Below, in pieces: positions 55,053 through 63,941 of a stretch of 64,000 bases of DNA. This DNA is from Desulfurivibrio dismutans (GTDB lineage: Bacteria; Desulfobacterota; Desulfobulbia; Desulfobulbales; Desulfurivibrionaceae). The translations under genes and the position numbers were made by a program. Every line of letters starts with the position of its first letter. The stretch's first letter is position 1. Where the stretch lies: assembly GCF_029210385.1 (NCBI RefSeq), contig NZ_JARGDQ010000010.1:48226-112225 (forward strand), in the 5' to 3' direction. Below the pieces are notes generated by a model. That model ran no database searches and was not told the DNA's origin. It saw only the letters and a program-made list of their open reading frames with translations.

Positions 55053-56147
55053 CTAAACGTTGAAGCGGAAATTCATGCAATCACCGTCCAGGACCACGTA
55101 ATCCTTGCCCTCCAGGCGCAGCAGGCCCTTTTCCCGGGCTTTGGCCTCACTGCCGCAAGCGATCAGATCTTCACAGGAAATCACTTCGGCCCGGATGAAC
55201 CCCCGTTCAAAGTCGGTATGGATTACCCCGGCGGCCTGGGGGGCTTTCCTGCCCTGCGGAATGGTCCAGGCCCGGGTTTCCTTTTCGCCCACCGTGAAGT
55301 AGGTGATCAGCCCCAGCAGTTCATAGCCGTTGCGGATCAGGCGGTGCAGGCCCGGTTCGCTCTGGCCCAGATCATCCAGGAAGTCCCGGCGCTCGGACTC
55401 TTCCAGGTGGCTCAGCTCTTCTTCGATGGACCCGGAGATCATCACCACCGAGGCCCGTTCCGTGGCCGCCGCCTGTTTTAACTCTTCCACCCAGGGATTG
55501 CCGCGGTTGATTTCCGCTTCCGAGACGTTGGCCACATAGAGTACCGGCTTGGCGCTGAGCAAAAACAGCTCTTTCATCAGCTCCCGGCCGGTATCGTCAA
55601 GCTCCATGGTGCGGGCCGGCTGTCCCTGGTCCAGGTGTTTTTCCAAAGCCTGCAGAAAGGCCTGTTGCTCCTTGGCTCCCTTAAGCCCGGACTTGATCTG
55701 GGTCGCACTTTTATCAAGACGCTTGCGTACTGTTTCCAAATCGGCGAGAATCAGTTCCGTGTTGATTACCTCACGGTCCCGCAGGGGATCAATGGAGCCG
55801 CCGACGTGGACAATGTTGTCGTCGGTAAAACAGCGGATTACGTGGGCGATGGCATCCACTTGGCGGATATGTCCTAAAAACTGGTTGCCCAGGCCCTCGC
55901 CTTTACTGGCGCCGCTGACCAGGCCGGCGATGTCGACGAACTCCATCTTGGCGTTGACTTTATTTCGGGTCTTGACCATGGCGGCCAGCCGGTCCAGCCG
56001 CTCATCGGGGACCGGCACCATGCCCACGTTTGGTTCGATGGTGCAGAAAGGGTAGTTGGCCGATTCGATCCCTGCCGCGGTGAGGGCGTTAAAAATGGTG
56101 GACTTGCCCACATTGGGCAGGCCGACGATGCCGCAACGAAATCCCAT
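55053..56147 (-). CDS. ychF: Redox/ribosome-associated ATPase YchF (OLA1 family)
   Basis: An Obg-type P-loop protein that prefers ATP and is linked to translation and stress responses. The 364-aa chain has G1 GLPNVGKST (9-17), the switch DIAGLVSGASKGEGLGNQFL, the YchF-type NVSE in place of NKxD, and a C-terminal TGS domain (YFTVGEKETRAWTIPQG). Length is exactly typical. ATG 56147 starts MGFRCGIVGLPN. Hairpins lie both before (56250-56298) and after it. Confidence 0.95.
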   Translation of the reverse strand: MGFRCGIVGLPNVGKSTIFNALTAAGIESANYPFCTIEPNVGMVPVPDERLDRLAAMVKTRNKVNAKMEFVDIAGLVSGASKGEGLGNQFLGHIRQVDAIAHVIRCFTDDNIVHVGGSIDPLRDREVINTELILADLETVRKRLDKSATQIKSGLKGAKEQQAFLQALEKHLDQGQPARTMELDDTGRELMKELFLLSAKPVLYVANVSEAEINRGNPWVEELKQAAATERASVVMISGSIEEELSHLEESERRDFLDDLGQSEPGLHRLIRNGYELLGLITYFTVGEKETRAWTIPQGRKAPQAAGVIHTDFERGFIRAEVISCEDLIACGSEAKAREKGLLRLEGKDYVVLDGDCMNFRFNV

Positions 56148-56249
56148 GATATTATTTCCTTAACTTGGTTAGAATGATCTTTTAACAAAACCCCCTCTTA
56201 ATAATGGGTTCTGTCCCAATGGGCAAGGTAAACGTGCCGTGGGATAAAC

Positions 56250-56298
56250 TTGGTTTATAGTAAAACCAATCCAATAAATGACTTCGCAAGAAGTCATT
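56250..56298. repeat. Two hairpins in the ychF-dciA intergenic region
   Basis: TTGGTTT/AAACCAA (about 56250-56270) is followed by the perfect 9-bp stem AATGACTTC/GAAGTCATT with a GCAA loop (56277-56298). They lie upstream of ychF and between divergent starts. Confidence 0.6.
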
Positions 56299-56345
56299 GT
56301 CGTGCCCATGAATTTTTGGCGGATGCATCAACAGGGAGAGGATGA

Positions 56346-56837
56346 GTGAGGGAAAGCAGTAAGATAGGCCGTGTGGGAGAGATGCTGACAGGTTTGGCGG
56401 GGAACCGTAACTGGCGGTCCCGTCTGGCCCAGCACCAGGTTTTTTTGTTCTGGGCCCAGGTGGTGGGGGAGGAAACCGCCGCCGTATGCCGGCCGGAGGT
56501 GATCCGGGATTCGGTGCTGTGGGTGCGGGTGGCGGACCCGGTTTGGGGGCAGCAATTACAGTATGAAAAAAACGCCATCATGGAGGCGGTTAATCGCCGT
56601 TTGCCCGGTGAGCGCCAACTGACCGGCTTGCGTTTTCGGTTTGATCCGGCGTTGGCCCATGAGCTGGATCGGGAGCAGCAGGCCCAACCCCAGCCGCCGC
56701 CGTCGCCCAGGGCGATTGATCCAGACCGGGAGGCCAGATTCAAGGAAATCATCGCCGGGATCGAAGACTCCCAGGCCCGGGCCAACCTGTTGCGGCTTTG
56801 GCGGCACTCGGAAAAGGGCGGTAGGTCAGGACAATAA
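56346..56837 (+). CDS. DciA/DUF721-family protein
   Basis: A 163-aa protein of the DUF721 family, whose DciA members load or recruit the replicative helicase in bacteria lacking DnaC. The N-terminal domain has the pattern [42 protein letters not shown] Pro/Gln-rich linker and a charged C-terminus follow. The start is GTG 56346 with GGGAGAGG five bases upstream. Its last 12 bases overlap the end of the convergent chemoreceptor gene. Confidence 0.8.
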   Translation: MRESSKIGRVGEMLTGLAGNRNWRSRLAQHQVFLFWAQVVGEETAAVCRPEVIRDSVLWVRVADPVWGQQLQYEKNAIMEAVNRRLPGERQLTGLRFRFDPALAHELDREQQAQPQPPPSPRAIDPDREARFKEIIAGIEDSQARANLLRLWRHSEKGGRSGQ

Positions 56838-58304
56838 CTTCTGTTTTTCTTTTCCTTCCTCCTTCCTTTTTGCCGACAAGGCCGCCCGGTTGCCGGATTT
56901 TTGCCCCTGGATAAGAGTGATCAGGGTTGCCACACAATGGTTGAGCTGTTCGGCCTGCTCCTCCATGCTGCCGGCCAGCTGTGACTGTTGCTCGGCTTCG
57001 GCGGCGTTGTCCTGGGTTGACTCGTCCAGTTCCTGGATGGCTTTGGAAATCTGGCGAATACCTTGGGATTGCTCTTTCGAGGCGGTGGCGATTTCCTCCA
57101 GAATAGCGGCGGTTTTTTGGGCCCGGTCGGCGGCGTTTTTAAACGATTCGTCGGTGTTGCCCACCAGTCGCGAACCCCGCTCAATCCGGTCGTTGGTGGT
57201 GGCCAGCAGAGCCGTGGTCTGGCGGGCCGCCTCCGCCGCCCGCATGGCCAGGTTGCGCACCTCGTCCGCCACCACCGCAAAACCCGCCCCGGCCTCGCCT
57301 GCCCTGGCTGCCTCCACCGCCGCGTTCAAGGCCAGCAGGTTGGTCTGAAAAGCAATTTCATCAATGGTTTGGATGATCTTGCTGGTTTCTTCGTTGGCGC
57401 TGGTGATCTCCCGCATGGCCTCGGTCAGTTGCCCCATGGCCTCATTTGCTTCGGTCATTACCTGATTGGCTTCAGTCATCAGGCTGTTGGCGGAATCAGC
57501 ACTGTCGGCGTTTTTGTTGGTCATGGAGGCCAGTTCCTCAATGGAGGCGCTGGTCTGCTCCAGGGCCGCCGCCTGCTGGGAGGCCCGGTCGGCCACGGCC
57601 TGGCCCGATTCGGCGGATTGGTGGGCGCTGTGGGAAACCTCGCCGGTACTCTCCTGCAGATCTTCGATCACCGCATTGACCGGCCGGCTGACCAGGCGGT
57701 TCATGACCAGGCCGATGGAGGCGCTTACCAGGGCCAGCAGGGTAACGCAGCCAAAGACCAGAAACAGGGTCAGGTTGCGCAGGGTGTCATTCAGCCGACT
57801 GAGGTCGTAACTCAGGGCCAGAGTGCCGCCGGACTCACCTTCCCGCCAGTCAGTATGGCAGCGAATGCAGTCCGGCACCACCGGTTGTGGGCCGTAGAGC
57901 CGCAGGTAATCTCCCCGGTGCTCTTCCACCATTTTCATGTTATCCAGTTCTTGCCTGGTGGCTGGCGCCAGTTCCCGCTCCGCCCGGTTGCCGTCGGTGG
58001 AAGAGAGATTGAGCCGGCCAGCCGGGTCGTAGAGGGAGGCGTCGATGATGCCGGTAATCTCATTCTGACGATAGAGCAGCTCCAGGAATGTCTTCATCTG
58101 TCCTCGTTCCAGGGAACCCTTGACCCCTTCCTCGAAAGAATCAAAAAGGGTGTAAACCGAGTTCAGGTAATTGGTTGAAAGCCGCTGCTTGACGAAAGTA
58201 TGTAGAAAGATGGTCCCGCCGATCAGGGCGATGGCCAGAACGATCAGTACGGCGGTCATGACGCGGGCGATGACGGAGCGTTGGTGGGTGGCGTTGCCTG
58301 GCAT
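56826..58304 (-). CDS. Methyl-accepting chemotaxis protein with periplasmic CxxCH motif
   Basis: A 492-aa chemoreceptor: membrane helix about 11-38, a periplasmic sensor domain of about 140 residues, membrane helix about 178-203, and a long coiled coil with the conserved tip near 312-348 ([20 protein letters not shown]). The sensor domain contains CIRCH (146-150) just before the second membrane helix, a c-type heme attachment site that fits a redox or gas sensor. No clear HAMP. It lies 135 bp downstream of, and in the same direction as, the second hydrogenase genes, with a hairpin in the gap. There is no consensus pentapeptide at the C-terminus (ends KQKLLS). Confidence 0.93.
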   Translation of the reverse strand: MPGNATHQRSVIARVMTAVLIVLAIALIGGTIFLHTFVKQRLSTNYLNSVYTLFDSFEEGVKGSLERGQMKTFLELLYRQNEITGIIDASLYDPAGRLNLSSTDGNRAERELAPATRQELDNMKMVEEHRGDYLRLYGPQPVVPDCIRCHTDWREGESGGTLALSYDLSRLNDTLRNLTLFLVFGCVTLLALVSASIGLVMNRLVSRPVNAVIEDLQESTGEVSHSAHQSAESGQAVADRASQQAAALEQTSASIEELASMTNKNADSADSANSLMTEANQVMTEANEAMGQLTEAMREITSANEETSKIIQTIDEIAFQTNLLALNAAVEAARAGEAGAGFAVVADEVRNLAMRAAEAARQTTALLATTNDRIERGSRLVGNTDESFKNAADRAQKTAAILEEIATASKEQSQGIRQISKAIQELDESTQDNAAEAEQQSQLAGSMEEQAEQLNHCVATLITLIQGQKSGNRAALSAKRKEEGKEKQKLLS

Positions 58305-58332
58305 GAATGGTTCTCCGTGAACTGCAACTTTG

Positions 58333-58362
58333 GTCAGCGCCGCTCAAAACTGCGGCGCTGAC
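58333..58362 (-). repeat. Hairpin between hydrogenase small subunit and chemoreceptor genes
   Basis: A perfect 11-bp stem GTCAGCGCCGC/GCGGCGCTGAC with an 8-base loop, 29 bp before the chemoreceptor ATG. There is no T run, so it may be a processing or stability element rather than a terminator. Confidence 0.55.
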
Positions 58363-58439
58363 GGGGCGCATTTGCTGATTCCTTGTTTTCGTTTTACCGC
58401 CCAAAATCTTTGGCGGGTTTTTGCGAGGCCATCATTAGG

Positions 58440-59357
58440 TTAGCGGTTACGACCTTTCCCCTCGGACAGTCGGTAGAAGGGCAGATCTTTTTTGCGGGCA
58501 AAATTGGGGGAGGCGCAGCCGATGCAGGGAGCGTTGGTGTCCACGCACCAGGTGCGACCGCCGTTCCACCAGCGGGTGGGGCAATCAGCGAAGGTTATGG
58601 GGCCCAGACAGCCAAGTCTGAACAGACAACCGCGATCACCCAGCTTTTCGGCAAATATTTCCTCCTGGAAATCATAATAGCGGGGGCATAGTTCGTGCAG
58701 CCGCCGCTCAAAAAATACCCGCGGTGAACCGTTGATCATGCTGGGGTTGCCGGCTAAAGCCAGATGGGTGATGGTGTGCCAGACCCAGTCCGGGTGTATC
58801 GGACAGCCTCGGATATTGATCACCGGCTGGGTGAGGTTGCGTTTACGGTAGAATTCCGCCAGGCCGATGGCGCCGGTGGGGTTGCCTTCTGCGGCGGGAA
58901 TGCCGCCGTCGCAGGCGCAGGAGCCGATGGCCACCGCGCCGCTCATGGTGTGGGCGGCCCGCTCCAGGTAATCGGCAAAAGGTTTATGGTCGATGATACA
59001 GGCCTCTGGCATGTTTTCCGGAATCGCCCCCTCGATGGCCAGCACGTAGTCGCCGGCTTCGCCGTCGATGAAAGAGTTGATCAGTTCCATGGCCTGGGCC
59101 CCGGAAGTGGCGGAAAGGTCGGTGTGAAAAACCAGTTGGGAGTAGTCGGTGATCATGCTCACCGGGGAAGGCGATTCGGCCTGGAGCAGGGAAATGGAGC
59201 AGCCGGTGCAGGAAAGCCCCTGCAGATAAAGCAGTTTGGGTACGTTGCGTGGGTCGATTTCATTCAGGGCCGCTTTAGCCGGTTGGCTCAAGCCCTTGGT
59301 GCCGAAGGCGGCGGCCAGGGCGGCGGCAAGCTTGATAAATTTTCGGCGGTCAAACAT
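58440..59357 (-). CDS. [NiFe]-hydrogenase small subunit, Tat-exported, no membrane anchor
   Basis: A 305-aa small subunit with a short twin-arginine signal (DRRKFIKLAA, ending near AKA/A at 29-30), so it acts in the periplasm. The proximal-cluster motif is SCTGCS (C50, C53), then GSCACDGG, the histidine-bearing NIRGCPIHPDW, and C-terminal cluster ligands in GCLGPITFADCP and DTNAPCIGCASP. It ends soon after (KGRNR) without the membrane helix present in the other small subunit, so it should be soluble. ATG 59357 has AAGGAG upstream. It follows the large subunit gene by 16 bp, the reverse of the common small-large order. Confidence 0.92.
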   Translation of the reverse strand: MFDRRKFIKLAAALAAAFGTKGLSQPAKAALNEIDPRNVPKLLYLQGLSCTGCSISLLQAESPSPVSMITDYSQLVFHTDLSATSGAQAMELINSFIDGEAGDYVLAIEGAIPENMPEACIIDHKPFADYLERAAHTMSGAVAIGSCACDGGIPAAEGNPTGAIGLAEFYRKRNLTQPVINIRGCPIHPDWVWHTITHLALAGNPSMINGSPRVFFERRLHELCPRYYDFQEEIFAEKLGDRGCLFRLGCLGPITFADCPTRWWNGGRTWCVDTNAPCIGCASPNFARKKDLPFYRLSEGKGRNR

Positions 59358-59373
59358 GTGTTTTTCTCCTTCC

Positions 59374-60885
59374 TCAATGTACCGCACAGGCCAGGCAGGG
59401 ATCGAAAGAGCGGACGATGCGCTTGGACTCGATCTGCTCCTCCGGATTGTTGACTCTGGTGCCGATCAGGGCGGATTCCATGGCCCCGGGCTGACCCTGG
59501 TCGTCACGGGGCGAGGCGTTCCAGGTGGTGGGAACCACGCATTCATATTTGGCGATTTTGTAATTTTCAATCCGGATGTAATGCAGCAGGGCGCCCCGGG
59601 AAGCCTCGGTGGCGCCGAAACCCTCCGCCGAGGCAGGTGGATCGATGGCGGCCATGGTGGGTTGGCCAGGCGCCAGACGTTGACTTTCGGCCAGGAGAAA
59701 ATCGGCCAGCACCGCCGCCAGAATAGCCCGGCTCAGGTGCCGGCCCAGTACCGAATTGAGTTGGGCGGGGCGGATGCCGGCCTGGCTGGCGAAACGATCC
59801 ACCAGTTCCTTGACGGTCGGGTTGTGCCCTTGGGTGTAATCCACCAGCACCCGGGCTGCCGGCCCCACTTCCAGCATTTTGCCGGCATAACGGGGGGCCA
59901 TGATCCATGAATAGGCGTCGCGTTTGTTGGGCTGGGGGGTGATGGCGGCGTCGCGGACCTGCAGGTTGGTGGGGGAGGAGTATTTGGCGTTGTTGACATC
60001 CTGGCGAATCTGGTTGAAATCCACCGCTGTTACTTCGCCGTTGAACAGTACCCCCGGTGCCAGCAGGCGCCGGCTGTCGGGCTCGGGGCCCAAAGGCATA
60101 TGGCCGTAAGAGAGGAAACCGCCCTGACTGCGGCCGATATCCCAGTATTCGGGAAATGCTCCGGCTACTGCCAGGACATCGGGAATATATTTGTGATGAA
60201 TGAAGTCGCGCACCTCGCGGATCAGTGACTGGTATGGAACAATCAGGTCGATACGGGCCTCCTGGGTGCAGCCGCCGGGGAAGATCGACGTGGCGTGGGG
60301 GAACTTGCCGCCGAAGATGGCCGCCGCCTGGTTGGCCTTTTGTTCCATCCGCATGGCTTCCAGGTAATTTTTTATGGCCCCCAGGTTGGCATCCCGATTG
60401 TTGAGGTATTTGCCGGAAAGCCGGGGTAAAAAGGGCGCCGCCGGGTAGCGCTTGCCGGAATCAACCTCGGCCTTTACCCAGTCGCGGACTTTGCTCAGTT
60501 CCGGATCTTTGCCGGTGTATTCCAGCACTGCGGTGATATCGACATAATCCAGGGCGCAAAGTTGATAGAAGTGCAACAGGTAATCGTACAGATGGTTGGC
60601 GCCCTGGATCAGATTGTGCAGAATACGGCCGTTGGGGGGGACGTTCAGCCGATAGGCGTTTTCCTGGGCGGTGGAAGAGGCAATGGCGTGGGCGTAAGGG
60701 CAGACTCCACAGATGCGTTGGGTGATCTGCTGAGAGTCCAGGGGGTCGCGGCCACGGAGAAAAATCTCAAACCCCCGGAACATCTCGCCTTCACAGCGGG
60801 CGTCGATTACTACCCCGTTTTCCACTGTGGTTTTTACGTTCAGGTGGCCTTCGATCCGGGTGATGGGGCCGATATCAACATTCAT
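59374..60885 (-). CDS. [NiFe]-hydrogenase large subunit lacking the cleavable C-terminal tail
   Basis: A 503-aa catalytic subunit. The N-terminal ligand motif is RICGVCPYAH (C59, C62); the C-terminal motif DPCLACAVH (C497, C500, H503) is the very end of the protein: the histidine codon is followed directly by TGA. Most exported hydrogenases have about 15-25 further residues that a HyaD-type protease removes; this one needs no cleavage. Cytoplasmic H2-sensing hydrogenases (HupUV/HoxBC) share that trait, but this pair has a Tat signal on its small subunit. No maturation protease gene is adjacent, consistent with this. The exact group needs phylogeny. Confidence 0.94.
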   Translation of the reverse strand: MNVDIGPITRIEGHLNVKTTVENGVVIDARCEGEMFRGFEIFLRGRDPLDSQQITQRICGVCPYAHAIASSTAQENAYRLNVPPNGRILHNLIQGANHLYDYLLHFYQLCALDYVDITAVLEYTGKDPELSKVRDWVKAEVDSGKRYPAAPFLPRLSGKYLNNRDANLGAIKNYLEAMRMEQKANQAAAIFGGKFPHATSIFPGGCTQEARIDLIVPYQSLIREVRDFIHHKYIPDVLAVAGAFPEYWDIGRSQGGFLSYGHMPLGPEPDSRRLLAPGVLFNGEVTAVDFNQIRQDVNNAKYSSPTNLQVRDAAITPQPNKRDAYSWIMAPRYAGKMLEVGPAARVLVDYTQGHNPTVKELVDRFASQAGIRPAQLNSVLGRHLSRAILAAVLADFLLAESQRLAPGQPTMAAIDPPASAEGFGATEASRGALLHYIRIENYKIAKYECVVPTTWNASPRDDQGQPGAMESALIGTRVNNPEEQIESKRIVRSFDPCLACAVH

Positions 60886-61181
60886 CCACAGTTCTCCCCA
60901 ATGTTTTAGGATGGTGGCGCTCTTCTTGTGGTTAGTCAGCGCGCGTTGCAGGAAGGAGATTACTCAAAATACAAACAGCAGAACGGTACAGGGAACCCTC
61001 CTCTGGATTTAAGCGTAACGAGCCGGCGATTACGTGCACAGCAGGCAACTGGCGGTACGGAAAACATAACTACTACTTGTTTTGCATAATTGTCAATATC
61101 AATTAATGGGAGTTGGTGGTGAAGCTAGTTTTTTTATGAAAAAAAATTGTTAGCCGGGTGGACTGGCAGGTTTTGAGGGGG
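60886..61181. other. Intergenic region upstream of the second hydrogenase (296 bp)
   Basis: AT-rich in its right half. On the minus strand a TTGACA lies at 61091-61096, but no good -10 is at the right distance. An ATTG-N7-CAAT inverted repeat near 61088-61102 is close to an FNR/CRP-type half-site pair, but its spacing is one base short. No gene seen. Confidence 0.5.
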
Positions 61182-61907
61182 TCAGTTTAGATCGCTGAAA
61201 ATATATTGCAGCAGGGCGATGATTACGATGGCCGCAGTTTCCGCCCGCAGAATGCGGCGCCCCAGGCCGACGGGCAAAAAACCGGCCTGCCGGGCGCTGG
61301 CGATTTCATCCCGGTTGAAACCGCCTTCAGGTCCGATTAAAACCATGATTGAGTCCGGCGGACTGAATTGCTTCACAATGCTGCTTAACGGGGGGGCATC
61401 CGGTTCTTCCCAGCAGATCAGGCGCAGGTCGACATCGGCCGCTGTGGCCAGCAGTTCATGGAAGGTTTGCGCCGGGTGACAAGCCGGGGGCCAGGGTTGG
61501 TTGCACTGTTTGCAGGATTCGTGGATTATTCGCTGCCAGCGCTCCAGTTTGTCGGTGCCGGGAGGCGGGGTTTTGGTGTGCTGCGAGGTATAGGGCCGCA
61601 GGGAGCGCACCCCGAGTTCAGTGCATTTTTGTACCACCAGGTCCATTTTTTTGCCCTTGAGCATGGCCTGTCCCAGGTGGATGGCCAGGTTCTCCGGCGG
61701 GGTGTTGATGGCTTTCAGCAGATCCAGTCTGGCCAGGCCCGGGTCGATATGGGCGATCCTGGCCTGGTAAACCGTGCCCCGGCCATCAAAAAGTTCCACC
61801 TGGTCCCCGGCGGTCAGGCGCAGCACCTGTAGGTGGTGGGCGTCACCGCCCGTCAGGGTGGCTTGCTGCCCCTCGACGGCCTTGGGGTCAATAAAAAAAC
61901 GTCTCAT
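61182..61907 (-). CDS. rsmE: 16S rRNA m3U1498 methyltransferase RsmE
   Basis: Methylates U1498 of 16S rRNA. The 241-aa SPOUT-class protein begins MRRFFIDP, has a PUA-like N-terminal domain (DAHHLQVLRLTAGDQVELFDG) and the knot motifs VLIGPEGGFNRDEI and GLGRRILRAETAA. ATG 61907 overlaps the prmA stop by four bases (ATGA), so the two are translationally coupled. The longer frame to the right is not conserved. Confidence 0.95.
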   Translation of the reverse strand: MRRFFIDPKAVEGQQATLTGGDAHHLQVLRLTAGDQVELFDGRGTVYQARIAHIDPGLARLDLLKAINTPPENLAIHLGQAMLKGKKMDLVVQKCTELGVRSLRPYTSQHTKTPPPGTDKLERWQRIIHESCKQCNQPWPPACHPAQTFHELLATAADVDLRLICWEEPDAPPLSSIVKQFSPPDSIMVLIGPEGGFNRDEIASARQAGFLPVGLGRRILRAETAAIVIIALLQYIFSDLN

Positions 61908-62824
61908 GACTGAGCTTCGACTACTTTCTGGCATAGTAAAGCGGCCCACTCCCCCTGGTGGGGTTGCTGGCGGATGGTCAGACCAAGCTCTTGAAACCTG
62001 TGGCTGATTTCGGCCTCCTGCGCTCCGGCCAGAATGCCGGCCAGGATCAGGTGACCGCCGGCCTTTAGCAGGCGCACCAGGTCAGGGGCCATGTCCAGCA
62101 GCACGTCGGCGGTGATGTTGGCCAATATGGTCTGAAAAGGTTCGGTCAAATCCTTGAGGGGGGTCAGGCTGGCCTTAATAACCCCGTCCAACTGGTTTTT
62201 TTCACTGTTAAAACGGGTAGCCTCAACCGCCAGCGGGTCGTTGTCGATGGCGATAACTTTTTCCGCCCCCCACAGGGCCGCAGCCATGGCCAGAATACCG
62301 GTGCCACAGCCGGCATCCAGAACGGTGGCCGGTGGTTTGGGGTCGGCAAATACCAGCTTGAGCAGGTGCAGGGCCAGTCGGGTGCTGGCGTGATGGCCGG
62401 TGCCAAAGGCCTGTCCGGGATCCATTTCGATTACCTGTTCTCCGGGGGCGGGGGCATAGGTTTCCCAGGTGGGCTTGATGATCAGACCGGGGGTAACGGC
62501 CAGCGGGGTAAATTCTTTTTTCCAGGCAGCATTCCAGTCTTGTTCGGTGATGACCTCGCTTTGGGGCGGGGGAATCTCGATCGCCGGATCCTGGTGGCGC
62601 AGATATTCAAGGTAATCGTTGATGGCCTGCAGGCAATCGTTGAGGCTGTCGTCCTGTTCCAGGTAGACACTGATCTCCTCCCATGGGGAGTCCTGATCAA
62701 AACCGGTGAAGCCATGTTCCACGCCGCCGGCGCTGCAGGAGGCCAGCAGGGCGGACACGTTGTCGGCCTGTTCAGCCGGGCACTGGACGGTAAGCTTGAG
62801 CCAGGTACGGGGGGAGCTGGTCAT
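61904..62824 (-). CDS. prmA: Ribosomal protein L11 methyltransferase
   Basis: AdoMet-dependent methylation of ribosomal protein L11. The 306-aa product has an N-terminal substrate-binding domain (WLKLTVQCPAEQADNVSALL) and a Rossmann methyltransferase with VLDAGCGTGILAMAAALWGA, AIDNDPLAV and NITADVLLDMAPDL. The motif GQAFGTGHHASTRLAL is typical of PrmA. ATG 62824 (MTSSPRTWLK) was chosen; no clear SD. It is followed by rsmE in an ATGA overlap, a pairing seen in other bacteria. Confidence 0.94.
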   Translation of the reverse strand: MTSSPRTWLKLTVQCPAEQADNVSALLASCSAGGVEHGFTGFDQDSPWEEISVYLEQDDSLNDCLQAINDYLEYLRHQDPAIEIPPPQSEVITEQDWNAAWKKEFTPLAVTPGLIIKPTWETYAPAPGEQVIEMDPGQAFGTGHHASTRLALHLLKLVFADPKPPATVLDAGCGTGILAMAAALWGAEKVIAIDNDPLAVEATRFNSEKNQLDGVIKASLTPLKDLTEPFQTILANITADVLLDMAPDLVRLLKAGGHLILAGILAGAQEAEISHRFQELGLTIRQQPHQGEWAALLCQKVVEAQS

Positions 62825-63032
62825 GGTGCTGGGCCTGGTGGTCGAATTGATCTGTGTGGTCACCCGTGCCACTAAGCGGCGCGCGGGTAATCGCCGGGGT
62901 GTTGCTGCCGACTTCAGCTTTCTGGTGAATGTACCGGAAGCGGTTGCGGAAGACAACCGAAACCACCTCGCGGCCACGTCGGGATGGCGCTTGTGCTTTA
63001 CGAATCAGGGTATTTGTTGTTAAAGTAGGAAC

Positions 63033-63788
63033 ATGAAAAAAGAAGATCTCGCGCAACTGCTGGCCGAGGTTGCGGCCGGTCGCTGTCCGGTGGAGCAGGC
63101 CATGGATACACTCCGGCACTGGCCCGGGGAAATGCTGGGTTGCGCCCACCTTGATCACCAGCGGCGCCTGCGTACCGGGATTCCGGAAGTTGTTTTCGGT
63201 GAGGGCAAGAGTGCCGAACAGGTGGCGCAAATCATGCGCAGGATGCTGGCCCGGCAGGAAACAGTGCTGGCCACCAGGGTTGATGTCGCCAAGGCGGCGG
63301 CGGTGATCGATCTGGTGCCTGAACTGACATACCACCCGGCGGCCAGAATGCTGACCGCTAACCTGCCGGAACTAAGCGATCGGGATCGCCGGGGCACCAT
63401 TCTGGTGATTTCCGCCGGCACCTCTGATGAGCCGGTGGCCGAAGAAGCCGTTATCACAGCCACTGCTTTGGGCAATCCGGTGGCCCGGCTGTATGATGCT
63501 GGAGTGGCGGGTATTCATCGGCTGCTGGGTCAGCGTCAGGCCATGGATGATGCTTCGGTCCTGATTGTGGTGGCCGGCATGGAAGGGGCATTGCCCAGCG
63601 TGGTTGGCGGCCTGGTGAGCAAGCCGGTGATTGCCGTGCCCACCAGTGTCGGGTATGGGGTTGGTCTTGGCGGGATTGCCGCCCTGCTGGGGATGCTCAA
63701 CAGTTGTGCCCCGGGAGTGACGGTGGTCAATATCGACAATGGTTTCGGTGCTGCCTGTGCGGCTCACGCTATTAATGGTAGGGTGTGA
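63033..63788 (+). CDS. larB: LarB, nickel-pincer cofactor biosynthesis protein
   Basis: Carboxylates nicotinic acid adenine dinucleotide as the first step to the nickel-pincer nucleotide of lactate racemase-type enzymes. The 251-aa protein has the LarB N-terminal part (GIPEVVFGEGKSAEQV) and a PurE-like C-terminal domain (VISAGTSDEPVAEEAVITA, VVAGMEGALPSVVGGL, PTSVGYG, NIDNGFGAACAA). ATG 63033 with AGGA upstream. LarC and LarE genes are not in view; the right edge holds promoters instead, so the gene may be alone. Divergent from prmA, with no obvious promoter in the 208-bp gap. Confidence 0.92.
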   Translation: MKKEDLAQLLAEVAAGRCPVEQAMDTLRHWPGEMLGCAHLDHQRRLRTGIPEVVFGEGKSAEQVAQIMRRMLARQETVLATRVDVAKAAAVIDLVPELTYHPAARMLTANLPELSDRDRRGTILVISAGTSDEPVAEEAVITATALGNPVARLYDAGVAGIHRLLGQRQAMDDASVLIVVAGMEGALPSVVGGLVSKPVIAVPTSVGYGVGLGGIAALLGMLNSCAPGVTVVNIDNGFGAACAAHAINGRV

Positions 63789-63829
63789 ACCCCGATGGGG
63801 GGGGGTTGCTAAAAAAATGCTAAAAGGCG

Positions 63830-63858
63830 TTGACAAGCGAAGAGAGGGCGGCTATCTT
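63830..63858 (+). promoter_or_regulatory. Strong sigma70 promoter 1 of a tandem pair
   Basis: TTGACA, 17 bp, TATCTT. An A-rich stretch resembling an UP element precedes it (63811-63826). A palindrome CCGGGT-C-ACCCGG (63869-63881) lies just past the expected start. The gene served lies outside the window. Confidence 0.75.
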
Positions 63859-63941
63859 GCCGGCCTTTCCGGGTCACCCGGGAGAGGCCGGCTGGCAGGC
63901 GCCGGCGGCCGAAAAGTTTTGCCACCGATCACAAAAAACGA

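Noticed and set aside
58376..58439. Possible terminator right after the second hydrogenase small subunit gene
   Set aside because: The stem near 58398-58420 needs a bulged base, and on the minus strand it is followed by GTAAAACG, not a T run; insufficient to separate the chemoreceptor gene from the hydrogenase.
61088..61102. FNR/CRP-like site before the second hydrogenase
   Set aside because: The half-sites ATTG and CAAT are one base too close for the TTGAT-N4-ATCAA pattern, and only the outer bases match.
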